From Salvelinus alpinus (Eukaryota; Chordata; Actinopteri; Salmoniformes; Salmonidae), in NCBI RefSeq assembly GCF_045679555.1, contig NC_092122.1, positions 7,008,694 through 7,072,693 on the forward strand: DNA of 64,000 bases, given 5' to 3'. Positions 30,207 through 43,282 of this stretch are shown here, piece by piece. The notes beneath the pieces were generated by a model. The model searched no databases and was not told where the DNA came from. It saw only the letters and a program-made list of their open reading frames with translations. Numbering within the stretch: the stretch's first letter is position 1; every line of letters starts with the position of its first letter. The position numbers and the translations under genes are program-made.

Positions 30207-31700
30207 GATATTTTTGTCAGATGTTACTATGGAATACTGAAGTATAATTACAAGCATTTCATAAGTGTCAAAGGATTTTATTGACAATTACATGAAGTTG
30301 ATGCAAAGAGTCAATATTTGCAGTGTTGACCCTTCTTTTTCAAGACCTCTGCAATCAACCCTGGCATGCTGTCAATTAAATTCTGGGCCACATCCTGACT
30401 GATGGCAGCCCATTCTTGCATAATCAATGCTTGGAGTTTGTCAGAATTTGTGCGTTTTTGTTTGTCCACCCGCCTCTTGAGGATTGACCACAAGTTCTCA
30501 ATGGGATTAAGGTCTGGGGAGTTTCCTGGCCATGGACCCAAAATATTTATGTTTTGTTCCCCGAGCCACTTAGTTATCACTTTTTCCTTATTTCAAGGTG
30601 GTCCATTATGCTGGAAAAGGCATTGTTTGTCAGCAAACTGTTCCTGGATGATTGGGAGAGTTGCTCTCGGAGGATGTGTTGGTACCAATCTTTATTCATG
30701 GCTGTGTTCTTAGGCAAAATTGTGAGTGAGCGCACTCCCTTGGCTGAGAAGCAACCCCACACATGAACGGTCTCAGGATGCTTTACTGTTGGCATGATAC
30801 AGGACTGATGGCAGCGCTCACCTTGTCTTCTCCGGACAAGCTTTTTACCGGATGCCCCAAACAATCGGAAAGGGGATTCATCAGAGAAAATGACTTTACC
30901 CCAGTCCTCAGCAGTCCAATCCCTTTACCATTTGCAGAATATCAGTCTGTCCCTGTTTTTCCTGGAGAGAAGTCGCTTCTTTGCTGCCCTTCTTGACACC
31001 AGGCAATCCTCCAAAAGTCTTTGCCTCACTGTGCGTGCAGATGCACTCACACCTGCCTGCTGCCATTCCTGAGCAAGCTCTGTACTGGTGGTGCCCCGAT
31101 CCCGCAGCTGAATCAACTTTAGGAGACGGTCCTGGCGCTTGCTGGACTTTCTTGTGCGCCCTGAAGCATTCTTCACAACAATTTAACCGCTCTCCTTGAA
31201 GTTCTTGATGATCCGATAAATGATTGATTTAGTTGCAATCTTACTGGCAGCAATATCCTTGCCTCTGAAGCCCCCTTTTTTTGCAAATTAATGATGACGG
31301 CACATGTTTCCTTGCAGGTAACCATGCTTGACAGAGGAAGAACAATGATTCCAAGCACCACCCTCCTTTTGAAGCTTTCCAGTCTGTTATTCGAACTCAA
31401 TCAGCATGACAGAGTGATCTACAGCCTTGTCATCGTCAAAACTCACACCTGTGTTACCGAGAGAATCACTGACATGATGTCAGCTGGTCCTTTTGTGGCA
31501 GGGCTGAAATGCAGTGGAAATGTTTTTTGGGGATTCAGTTCATTTGCATGGCAAAAAGGGACTTTGCAATTAATTGCAATTCATCTGATCACTCTTCATA
31601 ACATTCTGGAGTATATGCAAATTGCTACCATACAAATTGAGGCAGCAGACTTTGTGAAAATGTATATTTGTGTCATTCTCAAAACTTTTGGCCACGACTG
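30207..31700 (-). mobile_element. Tc1-like transposon, nearly complete, one TIR lost
   Basis: The right end is a clean TIR (ATTCTCAAAACTTTTGGCCA then CGACTG, followed by TA). The left end stops at about 30207 without the matching TIR. The transposase pieces on the minus strand span the full domain order (see 30311-31400). Confidence 0.8.
30311..31400 (-). pseudogene. Tc1-like transposase with a lost catalytic Asp
   Basis: Four open segments in order give: N-terminal HTH (31400-31173, interrupted by an indel in a T-run at about 31280); second HTH/linker with SARTVRQRLLEDCLVSRRAA (31176-30925); the region after the first catalytic Asp with HVWGCFSAKGVRSL (30864-30577); and the C-terminus with [20 protein letters not shown] (30580-30311), containing the catalytic Glu. 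At about 30613 the in-frame text is FQHNGPP, followed by a stop, where the family has FQQDGAP: the second catalytic Asp codon is now Asn. A frameshift lies near 30657. Inactive. Confidence 0.85.
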
Positions 31701-31702
31701 TA

Positions 31703-33204
31703 TATATTTGCAATTTGTGTGATATGTTTACGAATCCAAGTCATTCGAATTTGTTGCGCTTAAGATCCTGGACTGCATCTTGTGTTTTCAATTTCTGATC
31801 TGTGTTAAGTTCATTTAATGCACTTTCTTTGTGTGATTTGTTTTGACATGTCACTTGCAGTGGGTGCATTACCAAATACCAATGTACAGTATATAGGGTT
31901 GGACGTGTGCTTTTGTCAGGTCTCGTAAAGTCTAAGCCTAAATTGAAGTAGATTTGAGTGTGGATACTGGCTGTGCTGACTGAGTGCCCCTGTCCCTGAG
32001 CCATGTTGACAATGCAGCTGCAGCAGTGCCATTTGGACAGTAGGCTATGTTCTAAAAGCCCCTCTCACATTTACTCTATAGGATAGTGCTGTATTTTTTA
32101 TGTGCATGCGTTCAAGCATCTGTGCATCTGTGAGTGTGCATAGGCCCGTCTCCTTGCCAGCACAGTGGGTAACCTTTGTTAGTGACGAAGCCTGGTTTTC
32201 ATAGCAATGTTGCCAGCGCTGTATTGTTTACCGCCCTGTGTACCTCCAACACTCTCTGTGTGAGTGAGGCCCTGTGTGGGCCTTGTGTGTGTTTGGGACC
32301 TGTGTGGGGCCACCTTTCTCTGTGCCCTAACCCCCTTACCCCCTCTGAGGGCCTCTATAGCTCGGGCCTCAGCGGGTCCCTGGTACTGGGTATTGAGAGG
32401 GAGGGAACAGGGCATCCTACTGGGCCTCAAAGCACTGAAAGGTTAGGGCCACTGTAGGCCAAGGAGAGGCAGCTGGGGACCGTATTCAAACCCTCCATCA
32501 CCATCAGAGAGATATTCTCCTCTTTTGTTCGTTAGCCATGTGAAAGATAATTAGTTAAACAACTCATAGCAGGACTATGATAGGGTTTGAGCGTGCTCTG
32601 TGTGGTGTCGTTATTATTGTGAAGTACCTGTTTAGACAAGTATTCAATCTGAGTTATTAAGTTATTTCAAGAAGAGGTAGAATCCCAACAGGGCTATATA
32701 AATGATGATTTGATTTTTTTGAAAAAATGTATGAGTGAATTTTCACCTGGTGACGAGACCTTTCAGAAATGATTTTGACGGCTTTCTTTTTTTTTTTTTT
32801 ACCTTACCCTACTTCCCCCCTCACTTTCTCTCGCTCTCTCATCCTCTCTCTCATCCTCCGTCCCCCTCTCCCTCTCTCCTTCCTGCATCATGAGGCAATT
32901 AATTCACTTCGATTTCTCTCTTCCGCTCGAGTCCAGATGCTGTAATTTGGAGATAGAGAGGCTGGAAAAGTCTGGCTGACGGATTCATCTCTTCCTACCT
33001 CTACTTTGTGTTTTATCGCTCTCCCTTTAAAATTATGTTTAATGGGTTCTTCCAAATGGAGAATTGCCCTTGTAGATCAACCCCATGCAATTCCCTGTCA
33101 CTCCCCCCAATCGTAGTGCTGTTGGTGGTGTAGAAGACAATTTTATCTAGTCTATTCTTTGGGATTCAGTACTGGACAAACCGCAGGTATCTGGGCTGTC
33201 CAAC
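31703..33204. other. mostly unique DNA, no gene recognised
   Basis: 32176-32457 is GC-rich with long open frames on both strands but low-complexity content (GTGTGGGCCTTGTG), and I do not believe it is coding. 32460-32570 and 32875-33000 are non-repetitive with AATTAATTCAC and ATTAGTTAAACAAC motifs typical of vertebrate conserved non-coding DNA (unverified). A CTCTC-rich stretch covers 32810-32885. Confidence 0.4.
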
Positions 33205-33568
33205 TCAACCAATCAATCAAATGTATTTATAAAGCCCTTTTTACATCAGCCAGTGTCACAAAGTGCCATACAGAAACCCAGCCTAAAATAATAATAATAA
33301 TGACAGTGGTTGTAGAGGGTGCAACAGGTCAGTACCTCATGAGTAAATGTCAGTTGGCATTCAGCATTAGAGATAGCAGGTGCAGGAGAGAGAGAGAGTC
33401 AAAAACAGCAGGTCCGGGACAAGGTAGCACGTCCGGTGAACAGGTCAGGGTTCCATAGCCGCAGGCAGAACAGTTGAATCTGGAGCAGCAGGGGACAGGG
33501 GACAGCAAGGAGTCATCAGGCCAGGTAGTCCTGAGGCATGGTCCTGGGGCTCAGGTCCTCCGGGAGGG

Positions 33569-33603
<35 letters not shown>

Positions 33604-35513
33604 AGAGAGAGAATTAGAGAGGGAGCATACTTAAACAGGACCCCGGATAAGACAGGAGAAATACTCCAGATATAACAGACTGACCCTAGCCCACCAACAC
33701 AAACTAATGCAGCATAGATACTGGAGGCTGAGACAGGAGGGGTCAGGAGACACTGTGGCCCCATCCAACGATACCCCCAGACAGGGCCAACCAGGCAGGC
33801 TATAACCCCACCCACTTTGCCAAAGCACAGCCCCCACACCACTAGAGGGATATCTTCAACCACCAACTTACTACCCTGAGACAAGGCCGAGTATAGCCCA
33901 CGATGATCTCCCCCACGGCACGAACGCATGGAGGGTGCAAAACAAGGACAGGAAGATCACGTCACTGACTCAACCAACTCAAGTGACACACCCCGCCTAG
34001 GGACGGGATGGAAGAGCACCAATAAGCCAGTGACTCATCCCCTGTAATAGGGTTAGAGGCAGAGAATCCCGGTGGAAAAGGGGAACCGGCCAGGCAGAGA
34101 CAGCAAGGTTGGTTCGTCGCTCCAGTGCCTTTCTGTTCACCTTCACACCGCTGGGCCAGACTACACTCAATCATTGGACCTACTGAAGAGATGAGTCATC
34201 AATACAGACTTCAAAGGTTGAGACCGAGTCTGCGTCTCTCACATGGATAGGCAGAACATTCCATAAAAATGGAGCTCTGTAGGAGAAAGCCCTGCCTCCA
34301 GCTGTTTGCTTAGAAATTCTAGGGACAATAAGGAGGCCTGCGTCTTGTGACCATAGCGTACGTGTAGGTATGTACGGCAGGACCTTATCGGAGAGATAGG
34401 TAGGAGAAAGCTCATGTAACGCTTTATAGGTTAGCAGTAAAACCTTGCAATAAGCCCCAGTCTTAACAGGAAGCCAGCGTAGAGAGGCTAGCACTGGAGT
34501 AATATGATCACATTTGTGGGTTCTAGTCAAGATTTTAGCAGCCGTGTTTAGCATTAACTGAAGTTTATTTAGTGCTTTATCCGGGTAGCCGGAATGTAGA
34601 GCATTGCAGTAGTCTAACCTAGAAGTGTCAAACGCATGGATTAACTTTTCTGCATCATTTTTGGACAGAAAGTTTCTGATTGTTGCAATGTTACGTAGAT
34701 GGAAAAAATCTGTCCTTGAAACAGTCTTGATATGTTCATCAAAAGAGAGATCGGGGTCCAGATTAACGCCGAGGTCCTTCACAGTTTTATTTGAGACGAC
34801 TTTACAACCATCAAGATTAATTGTCAGATTCAACAGAAGATCTCTTTATTTCTTGGGACCTAGAACTAGCATCTCTGTTTTGTCCGAGTTTAAAAATACA
34901 ACATTTGCCGCCACCCACTTCCTTATGTCTGAAACACAGGCTTCCAGAGAGGGCAATTTTGGGGCTTCACCATGTTTAATCAAAATGTACAGCTGTGTGT
35001 CGTCCACATAGCAGTGAAAGTTAACATTGTTTCCGAATGACATCACCAAGAGGTAAAATATATAGTGAAAACAATAGTGGTCCTAAAACGGAACCTTGAG
35101 GAACACAGAAACTTACAGTTGATTTGACAGAAGACAAACCATCGACAGAGACAAACTGATATCTTTCCGAGAGATAAGATCTAAACCAGGCCAGAACTTG
35201 TCCGTGTAGACCAATTTGGGTTTCCAATCTCTCCAAAAGAGTGTGGTGATCGATGGTGTCAAAAGCAGCACTAAGGTCTAGGAGCACGAGGACAGATGAA
35301 GAGCCTCGGTCTGACGCCATTAAAAGGTCATTTACCACCTTCACGAGTGCAGTCTCAGTGCTATGATGGGGTTTAAAACCAGACTGAAGCATTTCATATA
35401 CATTGTTTGTCTTCAGGAAGGCCCTTTTTCAAAGTTTTTTAAATATTTTCTGGGTCAAGGTCTGTCTTTTTCAAGAAGGGCTTTATTACTGCCACTTTTA
35501 GTGAGTTTGGAAC
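33205..35513 (-). mobile_element. L2/CR1-like LINE, 5'-truncated, fairly young
   Basis: In minus orientation: the RT C-terminal two-thirds (35392-34180), then a ~970-bp 3' UTR down to about 33205 (AATCAATCAAATGTATTTAT). The 3' end matches the fragment at 59525-59880, and the middle of the UTR matches 49446-49692. About 220 bp present at 59618-59800 are missing here, at about 33286. A (GA) run lies at 33567-33600. Confidence 0.88.
34180..35392 (-). pseudogene. LINE reverse transcriptase with one frameshift and one stop
   Basis: RT motifs in order: [31 protein letters not shown] (motif A, catalytic Asp); [18 protein letters not shown] (motif B); YVDDTQLY (motif C, the two catalytic Asp); [31 protein letters not shown]; and a C-terminal KLQLMLNTAAKILT / WLPV domain ending near 34180. 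The breaks are a 2-nt loss near 35030 (after LGDVIRK) and a TAA at 34846, after which the same frame resumes. All catalytic residues are intact, so the copy inserted recently in evolutionary terms. The N-terminal endonuclease is absent. Confidence 0.9.
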
Positions 35514-35527
35514 ACAACTACAGGCCA

Positions 35528-35737
35528 CAAGGGGCGGCAGATATTCTAGTGATTAGAGCGTTGGGCCAGTAACTGAAAGGTTGCTGGATCGAATCCCTGA
35601 GCTGACAAGGTAAAAATCTGTCATTCTGCCTCTGATAAGGCAGTTAACCCACTGTTCCCTGGTAGGTCGGCATTGTAAATAAGAATTTGTTTTTAACTAG
35701 CTTGCCTAGTTAAAAAAAAAAAGAACTTAAAAAAAAT
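35528..35737 (+). mobile_element. HpaI-type SINE
   Basis: The tRNA-related head GGGGCGGCAGATATTCTAGT, with A-box TAGTGATTAGAGCG and B-box GCTGGATCGAATCCC, is followed by the diagnostic body GCAGTTAACCCACTGTTCC and tail AATAAGAATTTGTTTTTAAC ending in an A-run. Direct repeats TACAGGCCA at 35519-35527 and 35738-35746 are the TSD. HpaI SINEs are restricted to salmonids, so this element identifies the host family. It lies immediately at the 5' end of the L2-like copy. Confidence 0.93.
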
Positions 35738-35746
35738 ACAGGCCAT

Positions 35747-36432
35747 GTGACTGTGACAGCTGTCATTGGTGAGTTATTATGGCATGAACAACATGAGCTT
35801 GATACAAGAGCCAGCTTATGATAGTATGAGTGGGTTGTGGACGGGATGGGAACACCAATCGGGAGTTTGGTAACAAATAAAGATATTGGTGGGGATTGGT
35901 GATTAGGTAAATGGGGGTTACATTAGTAGGTACTATTACAGTATTACTAAGTACTGGCATCACAATTCTGTTATATAAACACCGCTTCAGCAGTAGGAAG
36001 GATCAACCAGCAGCCATGTTATTTCCTATGGTCCCCAACACCATGAAACACAATGGTTCTAACGTTCTGCTCATGTACCGTAGCGCTGCAGTGGAGCGGG
36101 TGTTTCAGGAACTATTTAAAGGCCTTTTTGTCAGCCCTGTCACAGATCATTCAAATGAATTTCTAGAGCGCGGCCTGGAACATGAGATGTGTGTGTGTGT
36201 GTGTGCGCGCGTGAGTAGTTGCGTGCCTGCGTGTTTGCATGCATTTGTGTGTGTACGCATGTATGTGTGTTTGCGCATATGTGTGCGCACGTGTACGTAA
36301 ATGCCTTTATTGGTGTGTGTGGTACAGAATGGCACCGCCTGAGGGGGTTGATGACGAGGGGGGTTGACAACACCTCAATGCATCCCTTGTTCCCCAGCCA
36401 ACATGTTTATTTGCTCTTAGTCTTTCTTCCCT

Positions 36433-36436
<4 letters not shown>
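35747..36436. other. unassigned DNA with a TG/CG-rich stretch
   Basis: 36186-36310 is a run of GTGTGTGT interrupted by GCGCGC and GCATGT (alternating purine-pyrimidine, Z-DNA-prone). No gene. Confidence 0.5.

Positions 36437-36472
<36 letters not shown>
36437..36472. repeat. (CA)18 microsatellite
   Basis: Uninterrupted CA dinucleotides. Confidence 0.97.
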
Positions 36473-36475
<3 letters not shown>

Positions 36476-36897
36476 ATAGCTCTTAGGCATACAGGGGAGA
36501 TTACTGTAGAGTAGATAACGTTTCCTGTTCCGTCATGTAGCGCATTCTAAAACCCCTACAGCGCGGGCAAAGCCACTTATACAGCTGTAAGCATGTGACA
36601 AGGACGTTTTGGCCTGATACTTTTACCTTTCACATTGTTTCCTTAATTCCACCTGGTCCTGGTGTTCTCTGGTTGCTATGGCGTTCATTTAGAGAGACTG
36701 ACTCTACATTTTGGCCTTTTTCTCTGCAGAGGATTTTCAGTATACTGTCACACTAGTTATTGCTGGTTACCTACTGTACCACGTACTTAGCACTTTTTAT
36801 TTAATGTGTGTGTGTGTGAAGATTTGATTTAATAACGTCACAGCAGCCTTTAATGATAATTTACTTATTTTATTAATTGGAAATGTGTTCTTTGCAT

Positions 36898-37086
36898 ATC
36901 CCACTCTCCCTGAGACACAAGGTCACTGCCAGGGTCTGCCATTATCAACAATGAGCTTGGACCACTTAGGGTGAAGTGCCTTGCTCAAGGGCACATCGAC
37001 ATCATTTTCGCCTTGTTGGCACAGGGATTTGAACTAGCAAATCTTTGGTTTCTGGCCCAATGCTCTAACCGCTAGGCTACCTCCCA
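36898..37086 (-). mobile_element. tRNA-derived SINE
   Basis: On the minus strand the head is GGTAGCCTAGCGGTTAGAGC (A box) and GCTAGTTCAAATCCCTG (B box), followed by TGTGCCCTTGAGCAAGGCAC, a core shared by several teleost SINE families. The sequence beyond is diverged. Confidence 0.75.
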
Positions 37087-37151
37087 CCCTTTAACAGCTT
37101 ATTTCCAGTTCATGGTGTGACCTGTGTGTAGTCTAACACCCTGAGTGAGTC

Positions 37152-37276
37152 ATGGGTTTTGTCCCAAATGGCATCATATTCCCTATATAGAGTACTTCTT
37201 TTGACCAGAGACCTATGGGCCATGACCAAAATTAGTGCACTATGTAGGGATAAGGGTGCCATTTGTGACACATCCA
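37152..37276. mobile_element. palindromic MITE, copy 1
   Basis: TTGTCCCAAATGGCATCATA at the left and AGGGTGCCATTTGTGACACA at the right are inverted. The centre has ACTTCTTTTGACCAGAG and AAAATTAGTGCACTATGTAG. I recognise the CCCAAATGGCACCCTATTCC-type element from salmonid DNA. Confidence 0.7.
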
Positions 37277-37637
37277 TGGAGGTCTGTCCAGGCATAATAA
37301 ACACTGATTGGGGGTTATTTTCTGTGAATCAGGCCATTGTTAACTGTACCATTTTGATTGTGAGTGCATTTATTTCCACCTCATCTCAGCTCATGGGGCG
37401 CTCACAGCCAGGCAAAAAAAACTACTGAGAAGAAATGTTTTGAACAAAGTAAACTTCCTCAATTTCTTTGAATCAGGAATCATCAAAGTTTCTCGGAAGC
37501 CCTTTGCTCAGTGTATATGACAGGAGACCTGAGGAGCATCTGACATTGCATTGAAGAGACCACATGAGAGAAGGAACTGTACCTTAGCCTCAACCATACG
37601 TACGCCTGTACAGTAAGCATGAGCAAGCACACTCTCT

Positions 37638-37742
37638 ATGTCCCAAATGACACCCTATCCCCTATAGTGTAGTCCATTTAACCATAGAGGGCCCTGGTCA
37701 AAAGTAGTTCACATAAGAGGGTGCCATTTGAGAGACACACCC
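37638..37742. mobile_element. palindromic MITE, copy 2
   Basis: TGTCCCAAATGACACCCTAT at the left and GGGTGCCATTTGAGAGACAC at the right; the centre has GGTCAAAAGTAGTTCAC. Same family as 37152-37276. Confidence 0.7.
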
Positions 37743-39179
37743 TGAGACATTTTCCACATGAAGTCGTGTACTTGCTCATTCACCCTAGGGTTGTTGGTTC
37801 AAGTCCCACACCAGCTGTTATCCTAAATCGCAAACACCCCTGTCACTTTTATGCCCCCCTTTAGAATAGGTAGCAGGATGAGGCTAAATGAATATCGATA
37901 CAGTAAATCGAATCATAGGTTATTGATTATGCTACTGGTGGTGGTAGTGTATTAGTGTTGTTGTCGTTGTCTGAGTCTTGACGGGACATGTCTTCTCTCA
38001 TGTACAACACCACAACACTGAGCTGGTAAACTCTGTTTTGTAATGGAGTCAATCACCTTCCAAGACCACCGGCATTATATAATCCACATCTGCAGTCCTC
38101 GGGGACGTGGTGACTCACCTTCTGATAGAAAAGTATAAGACTCGAGGCTGAACTGTTCTGACTTCATAATCCACTGACTTCCTAAACCTGTGATTTCACC
38201 AGACATACGCAGGGCCTAATCTAAATGCTATGTAGTCATAAATATTATAACCATGGACTAGCTGGAGAACATTCTTCAGACCTCTGCTTTAAAATACCCA
38301 TTCCAATGTCAGTTTCAATCTGGGAATATCCACTGTATTAAATTGGTGATATTGGTTTTCAAATGACTGGCGATTTGCTCCCCTCAGCTCATGTTTTTGG
38401 ATGTAGATACCTGATCTGGGTAACTATCTGTCTATCTGTCTGTACCCATTTAGCTGGGCTGGGTAATAGGGTACGTTGTTTTGGTGAGGAGCCAGACTGA
38501 TCTCATTTCAAGGACAGGTTGGAGTGACTGTGTGCCATGAAAATTGGGTTTTAGCCAAGGCTGATACTTGTGTTTCTGTACAGGAGCTTATCACAAACTA
38601 ATCAGAAATTATGTTTTCCGCAAGTCACCTCTGGTTGCATTTTTACCTCATGCAGTGTTTGGAAGATATGAGTGTTGACTCGGATAATAATTGTTGGAGT
38701 TTTACTATTTCGTTTTTAGATTGTGAAGTTTTGCTCTTGAAATTGAATCTCGCTGCGTAAATTATCAAAATAGCAGAGAGAGAGGCAGCTGTTGAGACTT
38801 CTGAGGTCAAGCAGACAGACGGGTGGGCAGCCTCTATTCCCCCCATTCCTCTAGCCTTCTCTACTACTCTCTCATTCCTGTCTCTCTCACTATCGTATTC
38901 TCCTCTTCAACTCTCTACCTTCTGCTCTTTCTCACATTCTATCCCCCGGCTCCCTTATTTAGACTGGTTATCACAGATGAACAAAGCCAGAAAACATTTT
39001 GATCCCTCAGTCTGTTTATTTGTTCTTCCTTTGTCTGTCTGTATTATTAATTATTCACTCTCTTATCTTCCACCCTGAGAGATAAGTGGTTTTTCCTTAG
39101 TGGTTTTCTCATAACCTGCTCTTTCTCCCTCCAAGGCCTACAGACAGAGGGATGGGGGGGGGGGCTTTCCTCCTTGCCC
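37743..39179. other. unique-looking DNA, no gene recognised
   Basis: No repeat family or exon recognised. A G-run GGGGGGGGGG occurs at about 39155-39164. CTCTCT-rich pyrimidine sequence covers 38840-38960. Confidence 0.4.
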
Positions 39180-40250
39180 GGATCCTACCCAAATACATTA
39201 TTTAAATATGGAGACCCTGTCTAAACGGACCCGAGGACAACCAGACCTGGCCCATATAGACCCGGTAGGGTCCAAACCCGGTCTGATCCGATCCGAGTGA
39301 GCTACATTATTAACTGAAGCTGTTAATGCATGCACTGAGGGAGAGAGGAACAAATGAGCTAGCAGCAGGTGCCGTGTGGTGTGTGTATGTGACTGAGTGG
39401 CACAAGGAGGAGGGAGAGAGAGACAGCAGCTACCAAGCCAACTTCCACTAGTTACTTCTAGCTGCCATAGCTAGGTTATTTATAACCCAATCTGTTTACA
39501 TAGTACCTGTTTTGACTCCATCAAACCGAGAACAGAAGCTAGCTAGCTGGGTTGGCTAATGTATTATTTAATTAGTGCAGTAAAGGAGCCATCAACAACC
39601 ACCCCGGGAGGTGATCGTTGAGATCACGACGAGCAGAGATGGGTTACAACCTTTATAGACTAAGCACATCCTTCTGAGTACGTGACAAACAACAGATGTG
39701 TGGAGTGGGTCAAAGGTGAGGTTTTGTATGTGAGAAAGAAGTAACCCCCCAGCCAGATAACATCTGCTGTGAAGACTGTTCTAATTATATAGAAATCAGG
39801 GTTTGGCCCCAAAGACAATGTTCCTCCCATCAGCCGTCCACACCAGAGACATCTCCCTGGTACCTCATAGTACACAAACACCAACTCATTCTATGGAATG
39901 CAGGCTGTAGGTTTTATCATCAAGCCATCATAAATCAATTGCCAGCACTAAGCCCCAGAGGCCCAACTCAGTCCCATAGATACAGATGAGCGAGTACTCA
40001 TCAAAGCTATTCGATGCATAAACAGTATTAAAACATAATCTTGTAATTTTCTACCGTACGCGCCACTCTTGTGATAAACCTGAGCAGCAGCATGAATGAG
40101 AGAATTTTCTCCCTCTCTACTATAGTTTGAATTACATATACGCAAGACCCATGATAATCAAATCCAATCCGACCCGGATCCTAGGGTCGAACAACAGAAT
40201 TTTGGACCCGACCGGGTGTTCGGGTTCGGGTGGACCCTTGAAGACCTCTA
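39180..40250. mobile_element. possible non-autonomous element with CCCGGATCCTA ends
   Basis: CCCGGATCCTACCCAAATAC at 39177-39196 and a nearby GACCCGGTAGGGTCCAAACC are echoed at 40170-40250 by CCCGGATCCTAGGGTCGAAC and GGACCCGACCGGGTGTTCGG. Both ends are rich in GGGTC/GACCC. There is no coding content in between. The boundaries and class are uncertain. Confidence 0.35.
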
Positions 40251-40563
40251 GCTCACAGCAGCCAGGGAGTGAGAGTCTTTCGGAGGGGTAATAATGGTAA
40301 TAGGTCAGGTATGTGTGTGTGAAGCCCTGGAGGCCTGGACTGAGAGAGTGGCAGAGGTGATCGTGATCACCGTCTAGGTATAGAGTAGAACTCGGGTGCC
40401 TTTTACACAAAGTGCGCGTGTGTGCATATGTGCGTGTGTGCATATGTGCGTGTTTCCCATGGTTAGTGTGGCACTGTATCGGAGCTGTGTTTTATTTGAG
40501 CTCTCCATTTTGCTGTGCCCACAGAACTAGAGGAGAAAGTGTGTGAGAGAAAGTGTGTGTGGC

Positions 40564-40700
<137 letters not shown>

Positions 40701-40918
40701 ACATGTCTCATCAATGTTATTCATCCCCGTGAAAGATTCAGAGGAGAGCAGAACTGTGTTGAGTTGTTTGGAGGAAGCACTAAAGGGAGTGGTGAATTAG
40801 AGATGAAGAGGCCAAGTAGGATCAAAGCTGCTGGAGCTGAGGTTCTTTTCTGTTATAAGGGTTGTCAGGTGATTATACTCAGTTACAACTGTATGGGGCT
40901 TGTGAGGTAGAACCAGAA

Positions 40919-40949
40919 TAATAATGATAATAATAATAATAATAATAAC
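40919..40949. repeat. (AAT)n microsatellite
   Basis: AATAATGATAATAATAATAA and following AATAATAA, about ten trinucleotides with one GAT. Confidence 0.9.
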
Positions 40950-41731
40950 TTCCTGTCTGTAACATCCAGGACAGAGAATTGTGTTCAGGGCTCCTAAAGT
41001 ATAATGCTGACCTGCACTCACACAGATACAGCCTCATCTGAACCCATTTAACTTCCCTCACTCCTCCAACCTCTCCTCTCTGTCACACTCTGGGGGATTG
41101 TCTTTGCATATTGAAGCATCTTAGCTAAAGAAAGAGCAGTTTGCACAGCCATAAATTGCAGTGCCTGGACAAAACATTTACCCAAGTATCGAACAAAACA
41201 AAATCACTACCATTTGCATCTCCCGGTGAATTAGCCTAAGCCTCACTATGGATTTCCCTATCGACGTCCCTGTAACTTGCCGAGTAAATGTCCAAACCCC
41301 TTGAGTGTGTTTCATATCCTCATCCTTGCTGTTGCCCTGGGCCCAGTGCTGTCACAACCAGCCTGGCTGGATCACTAGGAGCCTGGCTCTGTCACTCCTA
41401 ATATACTAAGTGGAGGAAACTCTGTCCATTAGACTGAATTACTCATGGACCTGATTCTGCAAATGACTCTGAATATTTCACTGGGTAATGAAGACACAGA
41501 TATTAGAGAGAGGATGGCAGATGGATGTAAGCCGTGAGCTCCGTCTGAGAGGGTCGCGTGTTCAATCCCAGTGCTCTCGTCAGATGGTTTTTGGTTTGAA
41601 CCCTTTCCCAAACCGTAACCCTTACTTTAACGTTGAATGCTGAAGTCAAACCATGTCAAACCGTGAGATCTTGTTGGTGGTGTGTGTATGCGTGCGTGTG
41701 CGTTCCTGGAGCGTGTCTGTGGGTATGTGTG

Positions 41732-41734
<3 letters not shown>
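40950..41734. other. unassigned DNA
   Basis: A B-box-like GGTCGCGTGTTCAATCCC at 41551-41568 may be a remnant SINE head. Otherwise nothing recognised. Confidence 0.4.

Positions 41735-41771
<37 letters not shown>
41735..41771. repeat. (GT)18, left part of an interrupted microsatellite
   Basis: Continues as the (GT) tract at 42138 once the solo LTR is removed. Confidence 0.95.
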
Positions 41772-43062
<1,291 letters not shown>

Positions 43063-43282
43063 CTAACATAATCGCAAGGTGTGCTTTCGCTGTAAAGCCT
43101 TTTTGAAATCAGACACTGTGGTTGGATTAACGAGAAGTTTATCTTTAAAATGGTGTATAATACTTGTATGTTTGAGGAATTTTAATTATGAGATTTCTGT
43201 TGTTTTGAATTTGGCGCCCTGCAATTTCACTGGCTGTTGGCGAGGTGGGACACTAGCGTCCCACATATCCCAGAGAGGTTTT
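43063..43282 (+). mobile_element. non-autonomous DNA element, family B, copy 5 (end fragment)
   Basis: ATAATCGCAAGGTGTGCTTT, CACTGTGGTTGGATTAACGA and GGCGCCCTGCAATTTCACTG, then GGTGGGACACTAGCGTCCCA, match the 3' fifth of copy 2. The terminal TGGGACACTAGCGTCCCA is a short perfect-arm hairpin. Confidence 0.75.

Noticed and set aside
32176..32457. Open frames on both strands in a GC-rich segment, considered as an exon
   Set aside because: No splice sites fit, the content is low-complexity and overlapping frames are open on both strands.
35540..35615. Possible tRNA gene with A and B boxes
   Set aside because: It is the tRNA-derived head of a HpaI SINE with TSD and body.
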